This document shows positions 44,541 to 52,108 of a DNA stretch of 64,000 nucleotides, one piece after another. Each line of letters begins with the position of its first letter. Positions within the stretch are counted from its first letter, which is position 1. The stretch lies in assembly GCF_030287445.1 (NCBI RefSeq), contig NZ_JASVWB010000004.1:682001-746000 (forward strand), in the 5' to 3' direction. The position numbers were made by a program, and so were the translations under genes. The notes below the pieces were generated by a model. The model ran no database searches. It saw nothing but the letters and a program-made list of their open reading frames with translations, and was not told where the DNA came from. The DNA comes from Streptomyces sp. ALI-76-A (lineage in GTDB: Bacteria > Actinomycetota > Actinomycetes > Streptomycetales > Streptomycetaceae).

Positions 44541-44561
44541 CATGCCGACCGTGTCGGCATG
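44541..44561. promoter_or_regulatory. Perfect palindrome CATGCCGAC-CGT-GTCGGCATG
   Basis: A 21-bp inverted repeat with 9-bp arms begins 9 bases after the terminator-like hairpin. It could be a second hairpin or a repressor operator. No gene starts immediately beside it. Confidence 0.4.
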
Positions 44562-44754
44562 AGCCGGGGGAGTGGCTGCCGCACGTCTGTGGCGAGCCCT
44601 GTCGAGATCGGCTTCGGCACCGACGAGGGCCTTCGTCGAGATCCTCCACCGGACAGCGGGACGTGGGCTTCGACGGGTGCGTCGACGCAAGTGTCACCCT
44701 CCATCGCGCGCTGTTCGACTGTCTTGCCGACGAACCCGTTTCATGTCGCTCTCG

Positions 44755-44793
<39 letters not shown>

Positions 44794-44835
44794 CGCCGCA
44801 TCGGACCTACCCGCCCTGAGTTTTCCGACCCCTGG

Positions 44836-45507
44836 TCAGCTGCCCATGACCGTTGTCGCGACCGTCATCGTGACGATCGCCGCCAGCGCGTCCTCCGCTG
44901 CCTTCACGACATGGCGAACCGCCGTCGCCGACCACTGTCCCTGTGCGAGTGACGCCATATGGGTCTCGACCGTGCGGGGGTCGGCATCCGGGAAGGCCAG
45001 TCGGTGCAGTTTCGCCCCGTGCAGCAGGGCCACCAGGCTCACCGTACGTTCGTCCGGGGTCGCGCCCCGGAGCACGACCGAGTCGAGCCGCTGCCTCAGT
45101 GCGGCCTCGACCGAGCCGTCGGCCTCCGGATAGCGGTGCACCGGGAAGAGGCCCAGTACCTTTTTCTTCTCCTCCCGGACCAGCCCCTTGTCGATCAGGC
45201 CCGCACTGGCCCCTGTCACCGCGCCCGTCTTCAGGCGGTGGATCCAGTCCTTGGTCCTGCCCGGTTTGTCGCGGCCGGCGATCTCGGCGAGTGCGGCGTC
45301 GAGCGCGGGCTCGCCGAGCGGCGCGGGATCGACGACGGTGACTTCGTCGTCGCTCACTTCGATCCGGCCGGCCAGTGCCAGTTCCACCAGCGAAGCGGCG
45401 GAGATCGCCCAGGCCGCTTTCGCCGACTCCTTCTCGGTCCCGGACTCGTCATCCAGCGAGAGCAGCAACAGCTGTTCGCCCAGGGTGGTTTGTGTGGAGG
45501 ATTCCAT
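44836..45507 (-). CDS. GPP34 (GOLPH3-like) family protein
   Basis: The 223-residue protein (start ATG 45507) has TTLGEQLLLLSLDDESGTEK near the N-terminus, then LVELALAGRIEVSDDEVTVV and a basic loop. A C-terminal helical part has VSLVALLHGAKLHRLAFPDA. This is the GPP34/GOLPH3 fold. Eukaryotic GOLPH3 binds phosphoinositides; actinobacterial members are of unknown role, probably membrane-lipid associated. An upstream GTG at 45561 would add 18 residues, including a repetitive TTA peptide encoded by a 9-bp tandem repeat, and is less likely. Confidence 0.85.
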   Translation of the reverse strand: MESSTQTTLGEQLLLLSLDDESGTEKESAKAAWAISAASLVELALAGRIEVSDDEVTVVDPAPLGEPALDAALAEIAGRDKPGRTKDWIHRLKTGAVTGASAGLIDKGLVREEKKKVLGLFPVHRYPEADGSVEAALRQRLDSVVLRGATPDERTVSLVALLHGAKLHRLAFPDADPRTVETHMASLAQGQWSATAVRHVVKAAEDALAAIVTMTVATTVMGS

Positions 45508-45522
45508 CGGCGTATCCACTTC

Positions 45523-45549
45523 TGTTGTCGCTGTTGTCGCTGTTGTCGC
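45523..45549. repeat. Three 9-bp tandem repeats upstream of the GPP34 gene
   Basis: TGTTGTCGC is repeated three times (45523-45531, 45532-45540, 45541-45549), 15 bases upstream of the chosen GPP34 start on the minus strand. Length changes could alter leader spacing, or add residues in frame if the upstream GTG is used. Confidence 0.7.
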
Positions 45550-45590
45550 TTTACCGGGCACGCGGGGTCAGCATGCCGCTCCCTGGGAGT

Positions 45591-46199
45591 TCAGCGGATC
45601 CAGCCGTGCTCGCGGGCGATGTGGATGGCCCCATAGCGGTTCTCGGCGCCCAGTTTGTTGGTGGCGGACGAGAGATAGTTCCGCACGGTGCCCACCGACA
45701 GCGCTGCGCGCTCGGCGACCTCACTGACGGAGGCTCCGTCGGAGGCGAGCATGAGGATGTCGGCCTCGCGTGGCGACAGCGGGGAGTCACCGACGCTGAT
45801 CGCGTCGGCTGCCAGGAGAGGATCGATGTAACGGCTGCCGGCATGGACCGTACGCACGATCTGCGCGAGGTCCTGCGCGGAGACCGTCTTCGGCACGAAG
45901 CCCCGCACCCCTGCCTCCAGGGCCCGCTTGAGGTGACCGGGCAGACCGTGGCTGGTGACGATGAGGGGCTTGCAGTCCGGCAGGGCCTCGGACAGCGTCG
46001 AGGCTACGTCGATGCCGTCCTGTTGCGGCATCTGAAGGTCGAGCACGGCGACGTCGGGGCGGTGCTTGCGGGCCTTGGCCGCCGCTTCGGAGCCGGTGGA
46101 GGCCTCGGCGACGACGTCCAGGTCTTCTTCGAGATCCAGGAGGGTGGCGAGTGCGCCGCGGATGAGGTGCTCGTCGTCGGCGAGCAGGATACGGATCAT
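45591..46199 (-). CDS. NarL/FixJ-type response regulator
   Basis: The 202-residue protein has a receiver domain (MIRILLADDEHLIRGALATL; phospho-acceptor Asp54 in VAVLDLQMP; conserved Lys in VPKTVS). Its LuxR-type HTH from about residue 140 reads LSPREADILMLASDGASVSE then LSVGTVRNYLSSATNKLGAE. It pairs with the adjacent kinase, whose stop overlaps its ATG. The pair sits downstream of an ABC transporter operon divergent from RiPP precursor genes. It is therefore the first candidate to bind the paired boxes at 49276-49310 and 57580-57614, as an inference. Confidence 0.93.
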   Translation of the reverse strand: MIRILLADDEHLIRGALATLLDLEEDLDVVAEASTGSEAAAKARKHRPDVAVLDLQMPQQDGIDVASTLSEALPDCKPLIVTSHGLPGHLKRALEAGVRGFVPKTVSAQDLAQIVRTVHAGSRYIDPLLAADAISVGDSPLSPREADILMLASDGASVSEVAERAALSVGTVRNYLSSATNKLGAENRYGAIHIAREHGWIR

Positions 46200-47419
46200 G
46201 ATGTCGCCTTCTGCTCAGAGTGGGTGGGGAGCCGGATCACGAGCCTGTAGGTGTTCTCCGACCCCGGACCGTGCCGAAGGCTGCCGCCGAGCGGGGCCAG
46301 GCGTTGGGCGAGGCCTCCCAGACCGGTGCCGGCCTGGGAGCCGGGGGAGTGGGCCCGGTCGTTGGCGATGAGGAGCTCCGTACCATCGTTCTCCGTGAAC
46401 CGGATGGTGCAGTTCCGTGCGTCCGAATGACGGAGGATGTTGGTGACTCCCTCGCGAATGGCCCAGCCCAGCACGGACTCGGCCTCGTTGGACAGCCCCG
46501 GGGGCAGATCGCTCTCGATGGTGCTGGTGATCCCCGCGGCCTGCAGGACCGATCGGGCACCGGCCAGCTCGCCGGCGAGATTCGTCGTCCGGTAGCCGCG
46601 TACGACCTCGCGGATCTCTTTCTGTGACTGGCGGGCCAGGCGTTGCACCTCCACCATCTCGGAGCCGGCCCGGGGATCGTTCACCTCGCCGAGGCGCGCG
46701 GCGAGTTCGCTCTTGAGCGCGATGACGGCGAGGTTGCGTCCCATCACGTCGTGCAGGTCGCGTGCGAAGCGCAGTCGCTCCTCGGCGACCGCCAGTTGCC
46801 CCTGGGCCTCGCGGGCCGCGTCGAGCTGCCACATGACGGCCAGGTACCAGGCGGAGGACCGCAGGGTCAGGCCGATCACCAGCCAGCTGGCGGCGACGGC
46901 GCAGGCGGTCGGGAACGCCTGGTGAAGGGGGAAGCCGGTGGTCGCCGCCGCGACGAAGGTGAACGCGCACACGGCCGCGCCGGAGGCCGAGTAGGTGCGC
47001 ACACTCGTGCCGTTGAGGACCGCGGCCAACGGGGCTGCGACCAGTACGCAGTAGTAACCGGTGGCACCGGACTCGGGCCAGCCCATGCGGTGCAGCACGG
47101 GCAGAACGGCGAGTTGGAGGCAGGAGAGCACGACTACCGTCGCGGTCAGACCGCGCAGGGTGCCGCGGTGGCCGATTCGGTGCGCCAGGACGACGGTGGC
47201 GAGAACCGACTGTGTGACGAACACGGTCACCAGGGCCCACGACAGCGCAGCGGAGACCGGTCTTTCCTTGAGGCTTTCGGTGACGGGTTCGGCGAAGGAC
47301 AGGAGGAAGAACCAGGGGATGGCACACAGTGCCCACCGGGTGGAGCGGGTGACGCGCTGCATGGAGGTGCGATGGTGCGGGGAAGCGGTACCCCTGGACG
47401 GTTCGGTTTCCTGTCCCAT
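46196..47419 (-). CDS. Membrane sensor histidine kinase (HisKA_3)
   Basis: The 407-residue kinase has five or six N-terminal helices (about 28-190) with almost no extracytoplasmic domain. The dimerisation motif is EERLRFARDLHDVMGRNLAV (phospho-acceptor His223), and the HATPase_c domain has VLGWAIREGVTNILRHSDAR, LLIANDR and TGLGGLAQRL. It is a DesK/NarL-type partner of the regulator encoded immediately downstream (ATGA overlap). Such kinases often sense membrane state or cell-envelope-active peptides. AGGAGAACGG precedes ATG 47419. Confidence 0.92.
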   Translation of the reverse strand: MGQETEPSRGTASPHHRTSMQRVTRSTRWALCAIPWFFLLSFAEPVTESLKERPVSAALSWALVTVFVTQSVLATVVLAHRIGHRGTLRGLTATVVVLSCLQLAVLPVLHRMGWPESGATGYYCVLVAAPLAAVLNGTSVRTYSASGAAVCAFTFVAAATTGFPLHQAFPTACAVAASWLVIGLTLRSSAWYLAVMWQLDAAREAQGQLAVAEERLRFARDLHDVMGRNLAVIALKSELAARLGEVNDPRAGSEMVEVQRLARQSQKEIREVVRGYRTTNLAGELAGARSVLQAAGITSTIESDLPPGLSNEAESVLGWAIREGVTNILRHSDARNCTIRFTENDGTELLIANDRAHSPGSQAGTGLGGLAQRLAPLGGSLRHGPGSENTYRLVIRLPTHSEQKATS

Positions 47420-47496
47420 TGCGTCCGTTCTCCTGGTGTGGCGTCCGGGCGTGGACCGCCTGGCCGGCGGTGATGGTTCCGGTCGGCGGAGATGGT

Positions 47497-48261
47497 TCAG
47501 CTGCGGGGTTCCCAGCGGAACCACCGTTTGACCGCCAGGACCGACAGTGCGCTCCAGATTGACGCAATCAGGAGGTTCACACCGGCCTCGCCTGCCGTGC
47601 TCTCGCCGTTCCAGCCTGTCTGGATCAGTTCTATGACGGGCGTCAGGGGCAGCCACGTGCAGACGGCCTGCACCGCTTCCGGCATCACTTCCAAGGGGAA
47701 GAGCATTCCGGACCCCATCAAAAAGACGATCATGCCCGGGATGATCGCGACCTGGGCGCTCTCGGAGGTCTTCGCCATCGCGGAGGTGGCGGCGGCCATC
47801 GCCGTCATCACCACGATGCCGAGCAGGACGCCGAGGACCGCCAGGTGCGGAGCCCGCGGCGCGGGGACATCCGCGACGAAGGAGATCCCGAGCGCCAGCA
47901 GGAGACACTGGGCGAGTCCGGTGAGTGCCATGGGAACAGCGGCACCCAGAAGGATCACCACATCGCTCACCTCCCCCGTACGCAGCCGCTTCAGCAGGAG
48001 TTCGTCGCGGCGCGTCGCGTACACGGGAGTGAGCGTGTTGTAGACGGCCATCACCAGGACGATGCCCAGGGACATGGAGATCAGGGTCGCTCCTGCTTCT
48101 CTGCCTGCGTCGGCCTGGCCCGTCGCCGTCATCATGGGCTTCAGGGCCACAGTGAGCAGTACGGGCACGAACAGCACGGTGAAGAGATTCGTCTTGTTGC
48201 GAGCCAGGAGCGTGAGTTCGGCACGGCCGAGAGCGGTCAGATGGGTGAGGGCCGCGTTCAT
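47497..48261 (-). CDS. ABC-2 type transporter permease
   Basis: The 254-residue protein has six helices, including NLFTVLFVPVLLTVALKPMM, LISMSLGIVLVMAVYNTLTP, LGVLLGIVVMTAMAAATSAM and VAIIPGMIVFLMGSGMLFPL, followed by the ABC-2 signature region PLTPVIELIQTGWNG. It forms the membrane half of an exporter with the ATPase whose stop overlaps its ATG. Being divergent from the precursor genes, it may give self-resistance or export the peptide. Confidence 0.9.
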   Translation of the reverse strand: MNAALTHLTALGRAELTLLARNKTNLFTVLFVPVLLTVALKPMMTATGQADAGREAGATLISMSLGIVLVMAVYNTLTPVYATRRDELLLKRLRTGEVSDVVILLGAAVPMALTGLAQCLLLALGISFVADVPAPRAPHLAVLGVLLGIVVMTAMAAATSAMAKTSESAQVAIIPGMIVFLMGSGMLFPLEVMPEAVQAVCTWLPLTPVIELIQTGWNGESTAGEAGVNLLIASIWSALSVLAVKRWFRWEPRS

Positions 48262-49217
48262 GAGCGGGTGGCCTCCGTCTCCATGGCACCGTTCCTGGCG
48301 ATGTGCATGAACGCCTCCTCGAGCGACGCCGACCGGGCGTTCAGTTCTTTGAGTTCGATCCCTTTGTCACGGGCCCAGACAAGGGCCTCGGTGGTGGTGA
48401 ACTGCAGGTCCATGGTGGACATGTGAACGCTGCGGCCCTCGGAGCCGGTCAGCGTGGCGCGCAGGCTCTGGGGTGAGGGAAGGTCTTCCGCGTCGAATCC
48501 GGGCGGCAGCCGGAAGGAGAGCACCGAAGGGTGGGTGGCGACGATGTCGGCCACCGTCCCCGAGGCCGCGATCAGGCCCTCGTTCATGATGGCCAGGCTG
48601 TCGGCGAGGAGTTCGGCCTCTTCCAGGTAGTGCGTGGTGAGGACGACCGTCGTGCCGCGGCCCCGGAGTTCGCGGATGATCTCCCAGGTCTCCCGGCGCC
48701 CCTGGGGGTCCATGCCGGTCGTCGGCTCGTCGAGGAAGAGAACCTCCGGGTCGCCCAGGGTGGCGAGGGCCAGATCCAGCCGGCGCTTCTCGCCGCCCGA
48801 GAGGTTCTTGACGCGCACGTCCGCGCGGTGGTCCAGACCCACCATCGCGAGTGCCTCGGTGATCGGACGCGGCCTCGCGGTGCAGCCCTTCCACATGCGC
48901 AACGTCTCGGCCACCGTGAGATCGGGGGCGAATCCGCCCTGCTGCAACATGACCCCGGTGCGCGATCTGACCCTCTTGCGCTCGTGGTAGGGGTCATGCC
49001 CGAGGATGCGGATCGACCCCGCGGTGGGGGCGGCCAGGCCTTCGAGTAACTCGACGGTGGAGGTCTTGCCTGCGCCGTTCGTGCCCAGGAGCGCGAAGAG
49101 TTCGCCCTGGGCGACGCGGAAGGAGACTCCGCGCACGGCGTCGAAGCCGCCAGTGCCCTTGGCGCCGTACCGGCGCCGAAGGTCTGTGACCTCGATCACA
49201 TTGGGGGTGGTTTCCAT
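48258..49217 (-). CDS. ABC transporter ATP-binding protein
   Basis: The 319-residue ATPase has Walker A LLGTNGAGKTST, Q-loop LQQGGFAPDLTVAETL, signature NLSGGEKRRLDLALA, Walker B VLFLDEPTTGMD and H-loop LTTHYLEEAELLAD. The C-terminal extension (about 210-319) is typical of DrrA-type drug/peptide exporters. The start is ATG 49217 (49232 is possible). It is the first gene of the leftward operon ATPase-permease-kinase-regulator, starting just left of the shared promoter element. Confidence 0.92.
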   Translation of the reverse strand: METTPNVIEVTDLRRRYGAKGTGGFDAVRGVSFRVAQGELFALLGTNGAGKTSTVELLEGLAAPTAGSIRILGHDPYHERKRVRSRTGVMLQQGGFAPDLTVAETLRMWKGCTARPRPITEALAMVGLDHRADVRVKNLSGGEKRRLDLALATLGDPEVLFLDEPTTGMDPQGRRETWEIIRELRGRGTTVVLTTHYLEEAELLADSLAIMNEGLIAASGTVADIVATHPSVLSFRLPPGFDAEDLPSPQSLRATLTGSEGRSVHMSTMDLQFTTTEALVWARDKGIELKELNARSASLEEAFMHIARNGAMETEATRS

Positions 49218-49275
49218 GGGTCCATCATCCAATCCGTCGGTGAGGCCGCCCAGTGAGATCCCTCATGACTTCACC

Positions 49276-49380
49276 TGATAAATGTCATGGGTCGAAATGA
49301 CAAATGTCATTGGTTTGGAATTGAAGCTTCCGCTCTCCCGTGTGACCTACGTCATATCGAACTAATCTCGGTAGTGCTTC
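49276..49380. promoter_or_regulatory. Shared promoter/operator, copy A
   Basis: Two boxes TGATAAATGTCAT (49276-49288) and TGACAAATGTCAT (49298-49310) lie exactly 22 bp apart, about two helical turns; between them ATGTCAT-N8-ATGACA also forms an inverted repeat. Downstream come GGAATTGAAGCTTCCGCT and GTGTGACCTACGTCATATCG. The whole block to about 49380 recurs with few changes at 57580-57690. It lies between the divergent ABC-transporter and precursor genes, so it may control both. The spacing fits a dimeric LuxR-type response regulator bound twice. Confidence 0.75.
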
Positions 49381-49461
49381 CATTCCTACCCGGCGGCCGG
49401 CGGGCGCCCGGCGGCTGCTCCCGCGTAATTCCGTAGCACGCTCCCTGAAAAAGGAGACACG

Positions 49462-49635
49462 ATGCTCGACGAAGAGTTCGCACGTCAGCTGGAGAGCCTG
49501 GGTGTGCTCTCCGAGGAGAATTCCGGCCACATCGAGCAGGGCGCGTCCCCGGTGCTGGCCACCCCCGCGCTCGCCTTCGCCGGGGGCGCCGCCCTGGTCG
49601 GCGGCGCGTATGCCCTCGGCAACGCCATCGGCTGA
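49462..49635 (+). CDS. Linaridin-like RiPP precursor peptide 1
   Basis: The 57-residue peptide starts MLDEEFARQLESLGVLSEEN (acidic leader). PVLATP lies at residues 30-35, then ALAFAGGAALVGG and the end ALGNAIG. PVLATP fits the PxxxTP motif of linaridin precursors (cypemycin: PAMATP). By analogy with cypemycin, cleavage before Ala-Thr-Pro would give a 25-residue core starting ATPA, rich in Ala/Gly and with Thr2 as its only Ser/Thr. AAGGAGACAC is an ideal ribosome binding site. It is the first of three tandem paralogues. Confidence 0.85.
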   Translation: MLDEEFARQLESLGVLSEENSGHIEQGASPVLATPALAFAGGAALVGGAYALGNAIG

Positions 49636-49679
49636 CCTGAGAATCCGGAAGAACCAGGACTAGGAAACGGGAGAATCTG

Positions 49680-49850
49680 GTGAACGACATCATCGAGTAC
49701 ATCAACGAGGACGCGGAGATGGCGGCCATCGAGATCGAGGAGGTCGAGGGCACCGTATTCGGTGGCCAGGCTCCGGTTCTGGCCACTCCCGCGGCCATCG
49801 CGACCGCTGCCTTCGCCGGCGGTTTTGTTATCGGCCGGGCTGTCGGCTGA
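49680..49850 (+). CDS. Linaridin-like RiPP precursor peptide 2
   Basis: The 56-residue peptide has the leader MNDIIEYINEDAEMAAIEIE (very acidic), then PVLATP at residues 32-37, then AAIATAAFAGGFVIGRAVG. The predicted core from Ala-Thr-Pro is 22 residues with two Thr (positions 2 and 8) and one Arg. The start is GTG 49680, with GGGAG upstream. It is 44 bases after precursor 1. Leader and core are diverged from its neighbours, while the PVLATPA box is exact, which marks the box as functionally constrained. Confidence 0.85.
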   Translation: MNDIIEYINEDAEMAAIEIEEVEGTVFGGQAPVLATPAAIATAAFAGGFVIGRAVG

Positions 49851-49908
49851 CCAGGATCGATCGCGCAGGTAATTTCCTCCGGCACAAGCGAGAACCAAAG
49901 GAGACACA

Positions 49909-50088
49909 GTGACTGAGCTCAGCACGCAGGTGAACGAGTCGGTCGTACTGGCGGAGACCGAGATATCCGCTCCTGAGGGCCAGATCTTCGCGGGCGCGAC
50001 TCCGGTGCTCGCGACGCCGGCCGCCTTCCTCGGCGGCGTGGCGGTGTCCTGCGCCGTGGTCGGTGCCTTCGAGGCCGGCCGGGGCTGA
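49909..50088 (+). CDS. Linaridin-like RiPP precursor peptide 3
   Basis: The 59-residue peptide has the leader MTELSTQVNESVVLAETEIS, then PVLATP at residues 32-37, then AAFLGGVAVSC and the end AVVGAFEAGRG. The predicted 25-residue core has Thr2, Ser13 and the only Cys of the three (position 14). The Cys is internal, so an AviCys terminus like that of cypemycin is not expected, and no cypemycin-decarboxylase homologue is seen. GTG 49909 follows AAAGGAGACACA. Confidence 0.85.
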   Translation: MTELSTQVNESVVLAETEISAPEGQIFAGATPVLATPAAFLGGVAVSCAVVGAFEAGRG

Positions 50089-50130
50089 TCCGGGCGGGCA
50101 CGCCTGGCGAGCCCGAGCCTGACGCACAAA

Positions 50131-50169
50131 GCTCTGCCGGGCCAGAGACAAGGTCTGGCCCGGCAGAGC
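50131..50169 (+). terminator. 16-bp hairpin between precursor and modification genes
   Basis: GCTCTGCCGGGCCAGA (50131-50146), a 7-base loop, TCTGGCCCGGCAGAGC (50154-50169) form a perfect 16-bp stem, 42 bases after precursor 3 and 55 bases before the next start. There is no U-run. It most likely works as a partial terminator or an mRNA 3' stabiliser, giving more precursor than enzyme transcript, a common RiPP arrangement. Confidence 0.7.
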
Positions 50170-50224
50170 CGCGTAACCCCGTTCATTGCAGACGAGCTCG
50201 CAGATGTGGGTTTGGGAGGCCCTC

Positions 50225-52108
50225 GTGAAGCTGCCGAAGAGAATGCCATCCGCGCTGACCGGCCCGATTCCCGTGACCAGGTCGCGTGCCATCGGTGTCT
50301 CGGAGCGCCTGTCCGCCGTCACCACGCTGACGGCCTCGTTAGAATATCTGACCCAGCGTAAGCAGACGCGGCCGGGGGGCCTCAACCACTGGCCGACGGC
50401 CCGGGGCGTGCAGGGCCGGTCCACGCCCGTCACCCGCAAGCTTCTCGACATCATCAGCGGGGAGAAGACCACTGCCGCGCTGCATGCGGCCCGGGTCGCG
50501 GTCAGCGCCGGAATGCTGCTGCCCGGCAGCAGCCGCTGGCGTGGGGCGGGCAACCTCTTCCTCGGTGTCACCACCGCCGCGCTCTACCCGCGGCACCGCT
50601 ATGGGACAGACGGTTCCGACCAGGTGTCGGTGCTGGTGCAGACGGCCACCGGCATGGCTCGCCTCTCCACCCGCCCGCAGACCCAGGACGCCCTCCTGTG
50701 GTACGTGGCGTTGCAGGCCAACGCCTCGTACCTGATATCCGGTTGGGTGAAACTGCTGGGCACGGCCTGGAAGGACGCCACCGCGCTCGGCGGGGTCATG
50801 CGGACCCGGACGTACGGTCACAAGCCCACTTACGAACTCACGCAGAAGTATCCGCGGGCGGCGAAGTACCTGACCCACGGCGTGCTCGCGCTCGAGTGCC
50901 TCTTCCCCGTGGCCTATCTGGCCGGCGGCCGGCTCGCCCGGCCGGTGATCGCCAGTGCGGGAACGTTTCATCTGGCGAACGGCCTCGTCATGGGGCTGGG
51001 CCGGTTCGTCACCGCGTTCATCTCCATGCACCCCATGGTCGCCTACACCTCTACCCCGAGGACGCACCCGTCGGTGGCCGGCCGTGACGACCGTGTCCTG
51101 CGCGTGGGTGCCGTGCTGCTGGCCGGTGCGGCCTCGGTGGCCGGTGTGGTCGCGGTGCAGCGGCGCATGCGTACGCTCGAAGGCTGGCCGCACTCCCGTC
51201 GGCTGATCACCCGTCATGGAAATGAACTGCAGTACGAGTTGAGCGAGGGAGACGACGAAGCCCTGCCGGTCCTGGTCTTCGCCGCCGGACTCGTCGCCAC
51301 GTCCGAGCACTTCGCGTGGATCACGGAGAAGGTCGCCAAGGACAGCGGCTACGGCCTGGTCACGTACGCCCGTGCCGGGTACGCCGGCAGCAGGCGCCGG
51401 AGCACCTCCCCCTATCACCTGGACGAGTCGGTCGACGACCTGGTCGACCTGGTCCGTGGAGTCGTCCCGGAAGGACGCAGGGTCGTGCTGGCCGGGCACT
51501 CGCTCGGCGGTGAACTCGCCCGCCGCGCCGCCGTCCACCTCGGGGACCGGCTCCACAGCATCGTCTACCTGGACTCCTCCCACCCCGGCGAGCTGAACCG
51601 GTCGAACCAGCAGAGCAAGGCCGCCGAACGCCTCACCGGCGGCATGAACACGCTGGTGCACTCCCTCAACGCCGGCCTGGGCATCCTCATGGCACGGCCG
51701 GACTGGCTCGAGGCGCTGCCGGCCAACTGCCGTACGCGGGTGTTCGCCCAGTACACCGACGCCCGCCTCTGGGTCGCCGGCCACCGTGAGTGGGCCGCCG
51801 TCGAGGAGGAGTTCCGGGCCTTCGACGGGAAGCTGCCCGCCGTCGGTTCCCACGCCCTGGTGATCTCCGCGCAGCAGACCGTCGACCGGGACCCGGAGCA
51901 GTTGCTGATGCACAACGAGATCGCCGAGGCGCACCGCGGCACGGGACACCACGTGGAGAGCGTCGTGCTGGAGGGGGCTGACCACGATTCGCTGCTGACC
52001 GAGGCCCGGTTCGCCACCGAGGTCGGCAGCCGGATCATCGCGTTTCTCGACCAGGCCGAGGAGAAGGCCGCATCGCAGATGCGGGTCGTGGAGGAGGCAG
52101 GGCAGTGA
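50225..52108 (+). CDS. HTTM-like membrane domain fused to alpha/beta hydrolase (LinH-like)
   Basis: The 627-residue protein (GTG 50225, behind GGGAGG) has a membrane half (about 30-325). That half contains ALQANASYLISGWVKLLGTA and FHLANGLVMGLGRFVTAFIS, phrases of HTTM/vitamin-K-carboxylase-like domains. A C-terminal alpha/beta hydrolase (about 340-615) has the elbow LAGHSLGGEL (Ser426) and the His in GADHDS (His587). Linaridin clusters encode a membrane/hydrolase protein (CypH/LinH) that acts with a small partner (CypL/LinL) in dehydration and, as I recall, epimerisation of the precursor. The match to that pair is by architecture and context. Confidence 0.8.
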   Translation: MKLPKRMPSALTGPIPVTRSRAIGVSERLSAVTTLTASLEYLTQRKQTRPGGLNHWPTARGVQGRSTPVTRKLLDIISGEKTTAALHAARVAVSAGMLLPGSSRWRGAGNLFLGVTTAALYPRHRYGTDGSDQVSVLVQTATGMARLSTRPQTQDALLWYVALQANASYLISGWVKLLGTAWKDATALGGVMRTRTYGHKPTYELTQKYPRAAKYLTHGVLALECLFPVAYLAGGRLARPVIASAGTFHLANGLVMGLGRFVTAFISMHPMVAYTSTPRTHPSVAGRDDRVLRVGAVLLAGAASVAGVVAVQRRMRTLEGWPHSRRLITRHGNELQYELSEGDDEALPVLVFAAGLVATSEHFAWITEKVAKDSGYGLVTYARAGYAGSRRRSTSPYHLDESVDDLVDLVRGVVPEGRRVVLAGHSLGGELARRAAVHLGDRLHSIVYLDSSHPGELNRSNQQSKAAERLTGGMNTLVHSLNAGLGILMARPDWLEALPANCRTRVFAQYTDARLWVAGHREWAAVEEEFRAFDGKLPAVGSHALVISAQQTVDRDPEQLLMHNEIAEAHRGTGHHVESVVLEGADHDSLLTEARFATEVGSRIIAFLDQAEEKAASQMRVVEEAGQ

